In this document: positions 10,767-23,639 of the stretch, one piece after another
How positions within the stretch are numbered: position 1 is the stretch's first letter
Layout: each line of letters opens with the position of its first letter
Assembly: GCA_027924645.1 (NCBI GenBank)
Contig: BSBN01000187.1
Span: 17,564,001-17,628,000, forward strand
Source of the DNA: Cunninghamia lanceolata
Lineage: Eukaryota > Streptophyta > Pinopsida > Cupressales > Cupressaceae
Length of the DNA stretch: 64,000 nucleotides
Reading direction: 5' to 3'
Notes under the pieces: generated by a model
Databases searched by the model: none
Told to the model about the DNA's origin: nothing
Seen by the model: only the letters and a program-made list of their open reading frames with translations
Program-made: the position numbers and the translations under genes

Positions 10767-12251
10767 TGTTGAAATATGCAAGATAACTAAGAGGAGGGCT
10801 GAATCAATTGTAACCAAAACTTTAAAACCATCAACACAACAATCATTTAATCTCTATTATAGTAATTTAACCATGAAAGCATGAAATTAGAACCCAAACA
10901 CATTCACATATTCAACACATGAGACACCAGATTTTTACGTGGAAAACCCAATAAGGGAAAAACCATGGTGAGTGTTAGCTCACAATATAATATGTAATAA
11001 CAATACCAAAAATTAGATGCTCATTGCCTTAGGTCTCACTACCAATAGGGTGGCTCACTGTCGGTGGGTGGCTCACAGTTGGAGTTGGTGAACTGAGATA
11101 GTAGCATCTATGCCATGCTAGAGTTTAGTTCCATTGAAGCACAATAAATCACCTCTGCTCTGCTCTACTTTCTCACTTTTTACTTATCTACACATCTTCA
11201 CACTTCTATATCTTTTCCATGATTTCATTACATACATTTATCCAATTCATCAACCTTGGAATGTATATCAAGGTCATCATTACAATCATCAACCATTGGA
11301 GCAATCTCCAAGGTCGACATTACATACATATATTAGAATAGGTCTAGACCTAAATAGATTTTGTGGAGGAAAAGAATGAATGCAGATCACACCACTCATT
11401 AGCTGGGACTCAAATGTAATCTTCCATTTAGCAACACGCTTCCACAATCTCCAAAGCATAATCATAAGTAGTGAAAACAACCAAGTTAGCTGGTGTTAAC
11501 ACTAAGACCTTTAGGAACATGCTTCATGCATGATCTGGATTATACTTTGTAGACCAATCAAAAGGTAGGAACACAATCTAGAGACATCCACAAGCACATT
11601 ACAAACACCAAGAACATCCGCACAACATCTAAACACTTTGTCCATAAGATTCTTCAAACTAGAGCACTTGAACATCACTGTCGACCACTGTCATAAAGGA
11701 AAGATCACTTGTGGAGCACCAAATCATGAACCATTTGAACTAAAGGCATATATTATCATTTCAAACTTAATTCTAGAACTATAGATTGTAAAACTTAAAT
11801 GTGAAGAAATGTGGAACAGAATACATTCTCCCTGACACCACTAAATGCACAGGAAAATAATTTTTACTCTAGTGAATAGAACTCGCTCAAATCTTCACAC
11901 CAGAGGCTCAAACTTGAAACATAGCATCTACAGACATTCTTTAACATAACTTCCAATCTATAGACAAAGATATTCAATATATAAAATATGCGGAGCAAAA
12001 CACTACACCATACTTCTGCAAGTCAAGAAACTCTGCAACACATTGTTTCCACTAGGAGAGGAAATTTTCTCAAAAGCACTTGGAAACTGAGTATCAGGAA
12101 CACTTTCTCATTATCTTCAACACTTATGTAAGCCAACACAAATCAACTAACTCAATACAAGTAAGCATCAAAATAAGAGCATAGTTGCCACCAATGACAA
12201 CATAGATATGTTGACATCAATGACAACACCGGTAAGCACATACTTGCAACA
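10767..12251 (-). repeat. 3' LTR of the Copia element
   Basis: Direct repeat of 16760-18217. On the minus strand it starts TGTTGCAAGTATGTGC. It carries a TATA-like GGATAAATG (near 11235; TATAAATG in the other LTR), a cluster of GGCTCACTG motifs (11019-11086) and the conserved G-rich U5 end (about 10787-10812). Confidence 0.94.
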
Positions 12252-12277
12252 ATGTCCCCCTTTATCATTGATGGCAA
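12211..12277. promoter_or_regulatory. Copia polypurine tract bracketed by an inverted repeat
   Basis: Minus-strand AAAGGGGGACAT (12252-12263) abuts the 3' LTR. TTGACATCAATGA (12211-12223) and TCATTGATGGCAA (12265-12277) are inverted arms with one mismatch on either side of it. The layout parallels Z and Y. Confidence 0.78.
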
Positions 12278-12636
12278 CATCGATGTGAAAAACTGTAAGA
12301 ACCATCAAGACAAGATTTTGAATTGATTACTTTCTCCTCCTTTCTCTTCACACATCTAAACTCTTTCTCCCCTTGAGTTTTTCACATGATTTCTCTCCCC
12401 CTTTAACATCAATGGCAAAGGGCATCACTTCTCTTCCTCTACACATACTTGTAAACTACTACTTTGATCAAACTAGATTTACTCTGTTAGCAATACTGCA
12501 ATACTTACTTCTCTTTATTAGGAACTCATATCAACAACATCTACCTACTCCCCATGAGAGGTAGCCTTCAAAACATCAATCCAGATCAAAGAATAAGACT
12601 TTGGGCAACACTGGACTGATGCACTTCCTATGCATC

Positions 12637-14190
12637 TTAGTTTAGAGTAGGAGGGGTAATAACCCCTAACTTTTCTCTTAGATACTCAAAAGTATCCTTA
12701 GGCAGAGGCTTGGTGAAAATATCTACAATCTGATCCTTGGTAGATATATATTCCATCTTCACTTCATTCTCTGTTACTTTTTCTCTCATAAAGTGATACT
12801 TATTGATATATGCTTTGTTCTTGAGTGCATCACTAGGTTCTTTGAAATATTTATAGCACTTGTATTGTCATCGAAGATTGAAATTAGTTCTTCATACAAT
12901 AATCTTATGTCCTTCAATGTTTGCTTCATCCAAAGCACTTGAGTGAAACAACATGCTACAACAATATATTCTCCTTCAATAGTACACAAAGAAACTAATT
13001 CTTACTTCTTGCTTAGCCATGAAACCAATTTGTTACCTAAGAGGAAAGCACCTCCACTTGTACTTTTTCTGTTATCGGCATCTCCAGCCCAATGTACATC
13101 TATATAAGCACTAAGAGTAAAATCATTATCTTTGGGATACCACAATCCATAGTCTGAAGTACCTTTCAAATACCTTATGATCCTCTTGACTACCATCACA
13201 TGTGACTCTTTGGGATCTTGAAATCTTGCCACAAGTCAGACTGCATGCATTATGTCAGGTCTGGTATGGGTTAGATAAAGTAATCCTCCAATCATAGACC
13301 TTTACTTTCTCTGATCAGTCTTAGGTGATTCATCATTCTTGCTTCGCTTACAATCAATTACCATAGGAGTACATAATGGCTTAGAATCCTCCATTCCAAA
13401 CTTCTTCAATAACTCTTTCACATACTTGGACTGAGAAATGAAAATTCCTTTTTCTGATCAAGTAATTTGTAGTCCTAAGAAGAAATTCATTTCACCAAAC
13501 ATAGACATCTCAAACTCCTTTTGCATTTCCTTTGCAAATTTCTTACACATACCTTCATTGCCTCCAAAGATAATATCATCAACAAAGACCACAACAATCA
13601 GAATTTGATCATCATTAATTTTGAGGAAAGAGATTACTGTCTGCAGTACCTTTACTAAACCCTAATTACATCAGATACTTGTCCAACCTTGCATACCAAG
13701 CTCTGGGAGCTTGCTTGAGTCCATACAGAGGTTTCTTCAATCTGCACACCATATCACCTTGGTCTGATAACTGAAATCCTTCCGGTTGTTCAATGTAAAT
13801 TTCTTCTTCTAGCTCTCCATTCAAGAATGCAAACTTCACATCCATCTGACACATCTTGAAATCTTTGTGTGCTACAAATGCCAAAAACATCCTTATTGCT
13901 TCAATCCTTGCCACTAGAGTAAAAGTCTCCTCAAAATCTATACCTTCAACCTAAGAATATCCTTTGCATACTAGTCTTGCTTTGTTTCTTACCACTTCTC
14001 CACTTTCATTCAACTTGTTTTTGAAAACCCATTTGGTTCCAATCACATTCTTATCAGTAGGTCTAGGGACCAATTCCCAAGTTTGGTTCTTTTCTATCTG
14101 TGTCAACTCTTATTCCATAGCTTTTACCCAACTTTCATCTTTGCAGGCTTCACTAAAAGTTTTGGGTTCAATCTGTGAAAGTAGATAGTA
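12637..14190 (-). pseudogene. Copia reverse transcriptase and RNase H (decayed)
   Basis: Reads from KDESWVKAMEEEL (near 14150) through [24 protein letters not shown] (near 13850) and [13 protein letters not shown] to the catalytic FVDD box (about 13578-13595). The connection and RNase H follow: RYLKGTSDYGLWY, WAGDADNRKSTSGGAF, then the C-terminal TKDQIVDIFTKPLPKD ending at TAA 12637-12639. In-frame stops occur near 13665, 13455, 13300 and 13237. It copies element RNA into DNA in the cytoplasmic particle. The YVDD position reads FVDD, normal variation for Copia. Confidence 0.93.
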
Positions 14191-14229
14191 GTTCACTTGT
14201 CCTTCTGCAACTCTTTTCCTTGTCAATAC

Positions 14230-15660
14230 CTATTTGCTTTTGTCACCAATGATCTGATCTTCAGAATGATTAATACTTACATACTTGGGAGTCTTAGCAG
14301 CACTTTCCAGAGCTTTTTCTTCTTCTTCTTCACTGTCTTGTTGTTCAACTTTTTTTGTAGCAGCAAGTTCATCAGATTCATAGCCACTCAGATCAGATAG
14401 TCTTTCCTTATTTTCATCAACCTTCACATTAGCACTTTCAATGATCTTTCTCAGTCTCTTATTGTAGCACTGATAGGCCTTACTCTTAGTAGAGTATCCA
14501 AGGAAAATTCCTTCATCACATCTTGCATCAAAATTGCCTAACTCTTCATCTCTTCTGATATAACATTTGCTTCCAAAAACTTTGAAATATTTCACTGTAG
14601 GAACTTTTCCATACCACAATTCATAAGGAGTTTTAGTGCCATTACCTTTGACATGAATTATGTTCTGAATGTAGATAGTAGTATGTATAGCTTCTCTCCA
14701 ATATACTTTTAGTAGGTTTGCCTCTAACATCTTTGACCTAGCGGCCTCTTGAACTGTCATATTCTTTCTTTCAACAACTCCATTCTGTTGAGGAGTCCTA
14801 GGTGCAGACAACTATCTCTTTATCCCATGTTCTTCATAGAAAATGTTGAATTCATATGATGTAAACTCACCTCCTCTATCAAACCTTAAGCATTTGATTC
14901 TCAACTCTAATTCATTCTCAACCATCTTCTTGAAAGCTTTGAACTTGTCTTGGGCTTCTGATTTGCCTTTTAGAAAAGTGACCCAAGTCATTCTAGAGTA
15001 ATCATCAATAAGCAACATAAGGTACCTATCTCCTTGAAAACTTCTTGTTATTGTAGGACCACACAAATCTATATGTATCAGCTCAAGTAATCCAACAGAG
15101 AATTGTTCCTTACTCTTGAAACTTGTCCTTGTTTGTTTCCCCAATTGACATTCCTTGCAAATAGTGTTAGTAGGCTTCACAAGCTTCGGTAAATATCTCA
15201 TAGCTTGTACTAAACTTATCTTCAACAATTTGTCAAAATTGATATGACACATCCTTTTATGCCACAACCAACTTTCTTTTGTTTGAGTCAACAAACAACA
15301 GTCATTAGTTCCTCTCGAATGATAAATATTACCTCTAGTCTTCTTACCAGTTGTAATCACTGTTCTGAAGCTTTCCATGATCTTGCATGCATTATCCTTG
15401 AATCTCAGATCATACCCTTTATCACACATCTGACCAACACTTAAAATATAATGCTTTAGAACTTTGGCATATAGAATATCATCTGTATTGTGCTTGCCAC
15501 CAAAAGAAATAAATCCTTTTCCACAGATCTTACCAGCTGCATTATCTCCAAACCTAACCAGTCCTCCATCATACTTTTCCAAACTTACAAACTTACTTTT
15601 ATCACTAGTCATGTGATGTGAACATCCACTTTCAATAATCCATTCATCCTTATCCTTCTT
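14230..15660 (-). pseudogene. Copia protease remnant and integrase
   Basis: The protease motif reads WIIESGCSHHMTSD at about 15610-15645: the catalytic Asp of D-S-G is Glu. The pre-integrase H-H-C-C finger follows (LWHKRMCHI ... ICKECQLGK, about 15270-15130). Then come the integrase core aspartates (HIDLCGP and RFDRGGEF) and the Glu in NGVVERKN. A single TAG near 14812, between GIKR and LSAPRTPQQ, interrupts an otherwise open frame. A TAG near 15664 lies upstream of the protease. Integrase inserts the cDNA into nuclear DNA. Confidence 0.93.
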
Positions 15661-15797
15661 AACCTAGACAGACAAAGCACTTTCTTCCACTAGTTTTTGT
15701 TCCTTCACATAGCTAGTAGGATTAGTAGACACATGTTCTTCCTTAATAGCAATAAACAAGCATTCATTTGCACTAGTATCATCAGACTCATCATCTA

Positions 15798-16698
15798 TCA
15801 CACCATCATCATCAAAGTCTCTAACATAATAGCATTTCTTTGTGGTTCTAGGCTACTTTCAAATTTCTTCTTACCTCTCTCAATTCTCTCCGGACACCTG
15901 GAGGCATAGTGACCAATCTTTCCACAAGAAAAGCATTTGAATGGTAGTTTGCCTTTGAACTTACCGGTACCTCTTTGCATTCTATCCATGAAGTTGGCTT
16001 TGACTTCATCAAGGTCATCATCTAATTCTACAACATATTTCTGAGCTCTTGAAGTCTTTTCTAAAATGTTGGATTTGAAAGCAGTCGTAGTCTTTGACAG
16101 GGCATCACCAAACTCTCTCATCTCAAAAGTTGTAAGCTTCCCGAGAAACTGATCCTTTGAAATCTTTTTCATGGTCATAACCTCTTCAATTTGTTGACAC
16201 CTTGTGACTATAGGATTTAGGCAATGACCTAAGAATCTTTAGCACAACCTCATCCTCATTAATAGTTCCTCCAAGACCTTTGATCCCATTGACAATTTCA
16301 TCAACTTTTTGCATGTAGATTGTTATGTTCTCATCTTCATTCATCTTCAGGGCTTCATACCTTGCCTTTAGGTTTTGTAATTTGGTACTCTTTAAAAAAT
16401 CATCTTATTCATATAATTTTTTTGACTTATCCCAGATCTCATGTGCAGTCTCCAAATCCATGACTTTCACCAACTCAGTGTTAGATAAGGCATTTATTAG
16501 AGCATCTTTAGCTTTTCCATTTAACTCATACTGTTTGACTTCATCTTCATTTGATGTACCATTTGGAGGAAGAGTATACTTGGTTTCTACCATTTTCCAA
16601 ACACCATAACTGAGAGAGATGAGATGACTTTTCATCCATACCTTCAAAAGAGTATAATCTATTCCATTGAACTACAGTGACTCCTTCCTGTGCACCAT
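15798..16698 (-). pseudogene. Copia gag with zinc knuckle (decayed)
   Basis: The start is taken as ATG at 16698-16696, about 50 bp after the primer site and in frame with the long open part from 16647. A TAG lies eight codons in. The UBN2-type capsid region is recognisable (FNGIDY, WMKSHLISLSYGVWKMVE, AKDALINAL, ETAHEIWDKSKKLYE). The C-terminal knuckle CFSCGKIGHYASRCPE (near 15900-15945) is intact. Frameshifts separate the blocks. The product packages the RNA genome. Confidence 0.9.
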
Positions 16699-16745
16699 CG
16701 CAAATCTACCTCAATTTGTTAGGCTCTTTACTGAAAAACCCTCGC

Positions 16746-16757
16746 TCTGATACCAAT
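16746..16757 (-). other. Primer binding site of the Copia element (tRNA-iMet)
   Basis: Minus strand TGGTATCAGAGC, a 12-base match to the 3' end of initiator tRNA-Met, two bases from the 5' LTR. Confidence 0.94.
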
Positions 16758-16759
16758 TG

Positions 16760-18217
16760 TTGAAATGTGCAAGACAACTGAGAGGGGGGGTGAATTAGTT
16801 GTAACCAAAACTTTAAAACCGTCAACACAAAAATCACTTAATCTCTGTTATTGTAATTTAACCATGAAAGCATGAAATCAGAACTCAAACACATTCACAT
16901 ATTCAACACATGAGACATCAGATTTTTATGTGGAAAACCCAATAAGGGAAAAACCATGGTGAGTGTTAGCTCATAATATAATATGTAATAACAATACCAA
17001 AAATCAAAGGCTCACTACCAATAGGGTGGCTCACTGCTGGTGGGTGGCTCACTGCCAAAGTTGGTGAACTGAGATAGTAGCATCTACGCCATGCTAGAGT
17101 TTAGTTCCATTGAAGCACAATAAATCACCTCTGCTCTACTCTACTTTCTCACTTTTTACTTATCTACACATCTTTGCACTTCTATATCTTTTCCACGATT
17201 TCATTACATACATTTATACAATTCATCAACCTTGGAATGTACATCAAGGTTGGCATTACAATCATCAACCATTGGAGCAATCTCCAAGGTCAGCATTACA
17301 TACATATATTAGAATAGGTCTGGACCTAAATAGATTTTGTGGAGGAAAATAATAAATGTGGATCACACCACTCCTTAGCTGGGACTCAAATGTAATCTTC
17401 CATGTAGCAACACACTTCCACAATCTCGAAAGCATAATTGAAAGTAGTGAAAACAACCAAGTTGGCTGGTGTTAACACTAAGACCTTTAGGAACATGCTT
17501 CATGCATGATCTAGATTATACTTTGTGGACCAATCAAAAGGAAGGAACATGATCTAGAGACATCCACAAGCACATTACAATCACCAAGAACTTCTGCACA
17601 ACCTCTAAACACTCTGTCCATAAGATTCTTCAAATTGGAGCGCTTGAACATCATTGTCGGCCACTATCATAAAGGAAAGATCGCTTGTGGAGCACCAAAT
17701 CATGAACCATTTGAATTGAAGGCACATATTATCATTTCAAACTTAATTCTAGAACCACAAACTGTAAAACTTAAATGCAGAGCAGAATACATTCTCACTG
17801 ACACCGCTAAATGCACAAAAAAATAGTTTTTACTCTGGTGAATAGAAGTCACTCAAATCTTCACACCAAAGGCTCAAACTTGAAACATAGTATTTACAGA
17901 TATTCTTTAACATAACTTCTAATCTGTAGATAAAGATATTCAGTATATAGAATATAAGGAGCAAAACACTACACTATACTTCTGCAAGCCAAGAAACTCT
18001 GCAACACATTGTTTCCACTAGGAGAGGAAATTTTCTCAAAAGCACTTGGAAACTCAGTATCAGGAACACTTTCTCATTATCTTCAACACTTATGTAAGCC
18101 AATACAAAGCAACTAACTGAATACAAGTAAGCATCAAAACAAGAGCACAGTTGGCACCAATGACAACACATATATGTTGACATCAATGACAACACCTGTA
18201 AGCAAATACTTGCAACA
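16760..18217 (-). repeat. 5' LTR of the Copia element
   Basis: Partner of 10767-12251, slightly shorter through small indels. Promoter-like TATAAATG on the minus strand lies at about 17213-17220, with the GGCTCACTG cluster about 150 bp downstream (17005-17060). It ends at the CAGTT flank. Confidence 0.94.
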
Positions 18218-21200
18218 CAGTTAACCACAGTGGTGAACACAAAGAAATTTTACATGACATATTATGTTGTTTATCTGGATACTAGAATGGGAAATTTTCC
18301 TGGAGTGACAACTCATGGAGTTAGAGGAGAAGTCCCTAGAAAAAGAAAAAATTAGGATTTTTATTCTCTATTGGGATTGAAACAAGCTGAGAAGCATTGC
18401 AAAAGGGTAAATGATGTTTTTATCTATGCCATTATTACTCAGATGACAAGGGACATTGAGTTCATAATATTATAGGGGGATATGGTGATGGTAAGAGGAT
18501 GGGGACAATGGTTTATTCAATTCCCCAGGTTTGCATACATCAAGATTTTTGGTTTTGAGAAGGCACCATTTCTCTTACCAAGATGTTGTAGTGATAAGGT
18601 AGTCTTGATGGAATTTTTAAGACATATTAGTGAAGTACATCTCAAACTGGAAGGGAAACATAAGGCATGTGTCAAATACCCATTCAATTTGGTGTTTTGC
18701 TCTTATCCTAGACTATTTAGATTGCAAAGACAACAATAGAAGAAATAGAAGCTCTCAATCTTAAAACTTACACGCCAAGGAAAGATTTTGACCCTACTGA
18801 TAGACTCAAGAAATTATTTCCTACCATGCCATTTCATCATACTCATGCTTTAGAGGAATTTTGGGAAAATTTGAAGGATGATTTTGAAGTAAGGAAGAAT
18901 CTATTGTAGATTAACTACTTTCCAATTAAGGGAATTTGGCATAAGGGATGATGTCCCAGAAAAGTCGTCTTATGATGGAAGGGTTTTAAACCCAACATAT
19001 GATTTAAATAAGGTAAATAATGATCCTTTAGAGGATACTGATTGGTCAGTAAGGGAGAATGTGTCTTTAGATTCTATAAGCTAGAAGGTCTTAGATTTCA
19101 ATAACTCATGGTTGGATGCCATGCTTGTGTAATTTGGAAAAGGGAAAGGTAAGAGAAAGGAAAGGCCTGCTACAAGTGAATCCACTTCTTCTACGCTTGG
19201 GCTATATAAGAGGTAAAAAACATCATAAAAGCTTAAAACAAAAGGAAAAATAGACACTTCTACTCCAAAGGAGGTGGTTGGTATGGTTAATGAAGCTTAT
19301 AAGAAAGATTCAATTACTTATATGGCTACAAAAGTAGGAGTGATAGCAAGTCTAGGTGTACATCTTATAGCTCAAGTTATTCCAACAAGGCAAGAATTAG
19401 TCTAGTATCCAATGAAAAAAAAAAAAACATGAAAAACAAATGTCACAAGAACATGGAGATGAAGTAACTAACCATTTAGGGCATGTAGTTGTTCCTCCTC
19501 TTTATGCACAAAGAACAGAGGCATCACAAGAAATAAGGAAATCTGAGGAGGTGGTTGAGAAAGAAGTTCATGATGAAGAACTTCCATATCAGGGTCCTAT
19601 GATTAATGTCCCTGAAGATTCTGTAGAAAGGGACACTCCCTCACCTACAAGGCATGATGATGAAAAAGAGACATCTCAAAGAGAAGAAGAAGAAGAAGAA
19701 GAATAAGAAGAGAGGCATAGTCCTTAATCAAATATGTCAGAGACTAGGACACAACAAGATGATGCTCAAAAGATTGAGGAGTGGGTTGAACAGGAAAAGG
19801 AAGATAATCCTCAAGCAAATATACAAGATGACCTAGGGCAACAAGACACAAGAGTCACAATTATCCAAGAAGAGACACAAAATGAAAAGGCATCCTCTTC
19901 TCAAGAGGATCCACATGAAGAGCAAATCCCTAACAAATAAAGTGATCAGGTGGATATAGGCCAGGGAAATCAAGAAGACACCTCTCTGCCACGAGCATGT
20001 TGAAGGGGAAGTTACTATTGAAGATGTAATTGATGAAGAGGATAGTGCTGATGAGGAGGATCTACAAGATCCGAAGGGCCAGGGTGAACATGAAGATGAT
20101 AAAATGGATAAAGTTTCTACAGGTAAGCCACAAGTTCATCAAGAATAGACAAATGAGGAAGGGGAAGAGGAGCATGTCCTGATGTATGAAGAACAAAATG
20201 AATTTATTAAAGTTCTTGAACAATAAACTAAGTTTGTTGATATCCCTATTGAGAAAGAAGAAGTAAATAGGGAGGAAGAGCACCCCCAAAAGGAAACACC
20301 ATAGTAGGAATGGAAAATCTAGAACTGGAAAAGGATAAAGAGGAGATCCCAACATAGGAGGAACAAAATAAAGATAAACAAGTTGATAGAACTATACAAA
20401 TAACTTCCATTGCACCCACTTGGTTGACGCTCAACTTAGAGCAGAGGCAATAGATAACAATCAAGCCCTTAAGCTTGCAAGACATGGTTGTAGAGATAAA
20501 GGAGAAACCGAGGACTCTATCTTCCATAAGAATAAATGAGTCTAGAGAAAGAATTGTTGAGATTGATACACATGTGATGGACAAAGATGATAAGGATATT
20601 TTGGTCTCTGATTATTAGATTTCTAGGCTTAATCTGGGAAAGCAAACCAGGACTGAGCAGATAATATCTTTGGGGTCAACAATAGATATGATAGTCATAA
20701 TGATGCAAAAGGATAAGAAAACAAAGGATGAGCTGAAATTGCAACTAAGGCAAGTAAAAGCATTTATAAAAGAACTTCTCACACACATCTCCCAGCATGG
20801 TCTACCTTCAGAAGACCCAATTTTGAGAACTAAACAAGAACTTAATTCCTTATAGGTGATGAGGGAAAAGGCCAACATATTAGATAAGTGGATTTCTAAA
20901 TTTTTGAAAGAAGCCAATGAACTTTTGACAATAGGATATGAACAATATGAGGAGGCCTATAAACTAAAGAAGCAAATAGACCATTTCATAGAAAGTCTCA
21001 TGGATGGATGAAAGAGATATGAGTAGAATTAGAAGCTTCTCGAGGAATTGACAAAGATGATCCTAGATGAGTTAAAGGCAGCTAATGTTTTGTAGGATGA
21101 GGAACCTAGTTTTGTGGAGAAGTATATAAGCATTTTGACTTTCAAAATTGAACTGATGGTAGAGTATAGTTTGAATATTTTCAAGTTTCATAAGGAGTTG

Positions 21201-21494
21201 TATGAAAATTCATCCAATTTTGAAGTTTTTATGACAAGGATTATAGATTCTAACCTCCTCTTGATAGATAGGCATATGTTAGATATGTTGGATGTAGCTA
21301 AAGAAACTTTAAGGAAGAAAATAGAAGGAGAATTGGCTATGTCATCCAGTGCTAATGATGATGCTTTAGATAGGTATATGGATATGAAATCAAATTTTAA
21401 TCTTATAAAGAAAGATATACCAAAGCGTAAAAAGCTAACTGACTATACGGCCATGAGTTTTGAGAAAATAAAGCTCAGGTTAGATTGGGTTGAT
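18218..21494 (+). pseudogene. Element X coding relict, piece 2
   Basis: Long + strand coding relict. 18224-18739 is one frame with TAG stops at 18353-18355 and near 18473 (readable part includes VMVRGWGQWFIQFPRFAYIK). A Glu/Gln-rich acidic region follows (19440-20280). A coiled-coil-like C-terminal part follows it (20670-21494), with KKTKDELKLQLRQVKAFIKE and ending LRLDWVD at the insertion of W. Overall order (globular, acidic, coiled coil) parallels Z ORF2 plus its downstream blocks. No RT, integrase or protease is seen. It is probably the body of an old non-autonomous LTR element; the function is unknown. Confidence 0.7.
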
Positions 21495-23369
21495 TGATGC
21501 AGTACTCGAGTGCACGAGCAATCCTATGTCACACAAAAATAATTTCAATTTTTGCCATCAGTTTTGGTGGTCTCAATTTGTGGATCTGATGTATTGGTAG
21601 TTGTATTGCACATTGTCACAATAGAGATCTTTCTTCAGTTTTGGTGTCAATTTTCTTGTTGATGGTTTTGTTGAAGTCATTGGAGTTTGGTGTGTGAGTT
21701 GGGTTGTTGAAATGCATGTGCAAAGTTCTGTTGGAGTTTTATTGTCTGATGTCTATTGAAAGAACATATTCCACCTATGGGAAGTTTGTGGTAACATTAA
21801 AACAAGCACGAGAAGCACATTGATACATCTCCAATTGTTGTCTCAGCCATCAAGTATGCCACTAACTCCATGGAGAGAAAAATAGCACTGAGGGTGGCTT
21901 TAACTTCTTATATCATTGGATGAGTTTTATAATAATCTCCAAGGTTGCATTGTCATTGGATATCAAAAGATTGTTTGTGAATTAATACATTCTTCAAACA
22001 CAAGATTATTCTAGAGGTGTTCTCCTAGAAGTACCCCACTCATGAGTCCGCGACTGTGGCTGAGAATTTCTTGTACATCTATCCCCTATTGTAAATTCCA
22101 AAGCCATGGGCACTCTATGGGTTTTATTGGTTATTTGATGGTAGTGATTTGTATGGGTGAGATATTTCTCTACATTGGGAATAAATATCATATTTATTTG
22201 CATAATACATATTTCAACAGTTTAAAATGGAGTCTAAAACCCATGAATGGGTAATTGGAAGCACCGCATATTTGTCTCTAGTGAGAGGTCAAAAGACATT
22301 CAAAGGGAGTTGATTCAGCTTCTTGGGTGCCCCATTCGATGGCTCTGTTGCTCCTACCAATATACAAATCTATCAAAAACACTGAAAGAGGGGGTAACCT
22401 GCTAAGAAATAAGAAGGAAAAAGATAGAATAAGCTATCAGTGGTTGTAGATTGGTGCATAAAGGAGTTGTTTGTGAGGATTAGACTACCGAAAAAGGAAA
22501 TTGGAACATAACCAAAAGAATACCAGATAGAATAAAAATAGAGAAGACCACCCATAGGGAGAGTGCAACCAATTTGGAAGGATTGTAGCCTATATAAAGT
22601 TGAAACACACAAACAAGCTATGGTTTTGCATTAAAACTAGATGAAGTGAAGCTCCATTGGGAGAGAAGGAATTCGCTACCATTTAAGTATTCCTCATCGG
22701 TGAAAAAGAAGAAGATATAAAGAAAAGAAAAACCAGAGTAAAAGAGGGGGAGGAGGTGTGGCATCCCAATAGAAAAAGAACTAGCTGAGGATAAAAGAAA
22801 AGAGGCCCATTGAAGGCACTTGGGAAGGGGAGTATTTCTTCCATATCAAAATATGGCTAGGTGAGGCGTTGAAATCAGGATGGGGAAACCAATTTTTTAA
22901 TTTTTGTTTGCAGATCCTAATACAATCTAATGCAGATTCAGTTTATTCTCCCGATGATAGCATTTAAAAGAGGGAAAAATATGATGGAGGAGTCACTTTG
23001 AAAGGGATAAGTAACTGCATATGAGGTGTGGGGAAAGGAGAGAAATAATCTGAAGTGAGGGGGCACTGAATAGAGAAGGAGCAACCTATCTAAGATCAAA
23101 ATTGTTGCAGATTGAAACTTGTTCCAGTTTCGAAGGGACACCATAGAGGGGTTCTGGCATTGTTTACATTGTAAATATTTCAGATTAGGATTATTTTATT
23201 TTTCTTGAACATTTGTTGTAGACTTTTGAATTGAAATATCATGACTTAGTTGTTCTCTATCCTTTATTTGTCGCACATGAAGTTTCAAAATTGATATGGC
23301 ATTTTGTGTTTGAGAATTTAAATCCAAGAGATTAAATTTATGTTGGGTACATATAGTGTCTCTGCATCA
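21495..23369 (+). repeat. 5' LTR of W
   Basis: Direct repeat of 24496-26372. TATATAAA at 22591-22598 is a good promoter TATA box; transcription would start about 30 bp downstream. Small substitutions and indels separate the two copies. Confidence 0.95.
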
Positions 23370-23371
23370 AA

Positions 23372-23384
23372 TGGTATCAGAGCC
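23372..23384 (+). other. Primer binding site of W (tRNA-iMet)
   Basis: TGGTATCAGAGCC, a 13-base match to the 3' end of initiator tRNA-Met, two bases downstream of the 5' LTR. Confidence 0.94.
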
Positions 23385-23639
23385 TGAGTTCCTGAGTGCA
23401 TAGGCAGAGCGTCGAACATGAGGCAGCTTATGCCAGGACCTGTAGGGTAGAAGAAGAGAGTGAAGCAATTGTGAAGAGTTTAAAATATTGTTGCAGGTAG
23501 AGAGGAGTCCTAAGCAAGTGAGAGTTGAGGAGCCACTAGAGAATTTATTTTGCCAATTGAGAGTGTAAATGGCAGATTGCAGAGCATGAGGTGAGATTAC
23601 AGGAGTGAGATAAGATGGGGATATTGATGAGAATGAAGC

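Larger units (their letters stand above)
10767..18217 (-). mobile_element. Full-length Copia-superfamily LTR retrotransposon
   Basis: LTRs 10767-12251 and 16760-18217 begin TGTTGAAAT and end TTGCAACA. Flanks are CAATT and CAGTT, a 5-bp duplication with one mismatch. Minus-strand order is gag, zinc knuckle, protease, integrase, RT, RNase H; integrase before RT defines Copia. It has a tRNA-iMet primer site and a polypurine tract. Several stops and a protease active-site change make it inactive. It is inserted in the X coding frame, and its family has a solo LTR at 29096-30599. Confidence 0.96.

Noticed and set aside
10681..10884. 67-codon ORF as a small gene
   Set aside because: It crosses the Copia LTR boundary at 10767; only the first part belongs to X.
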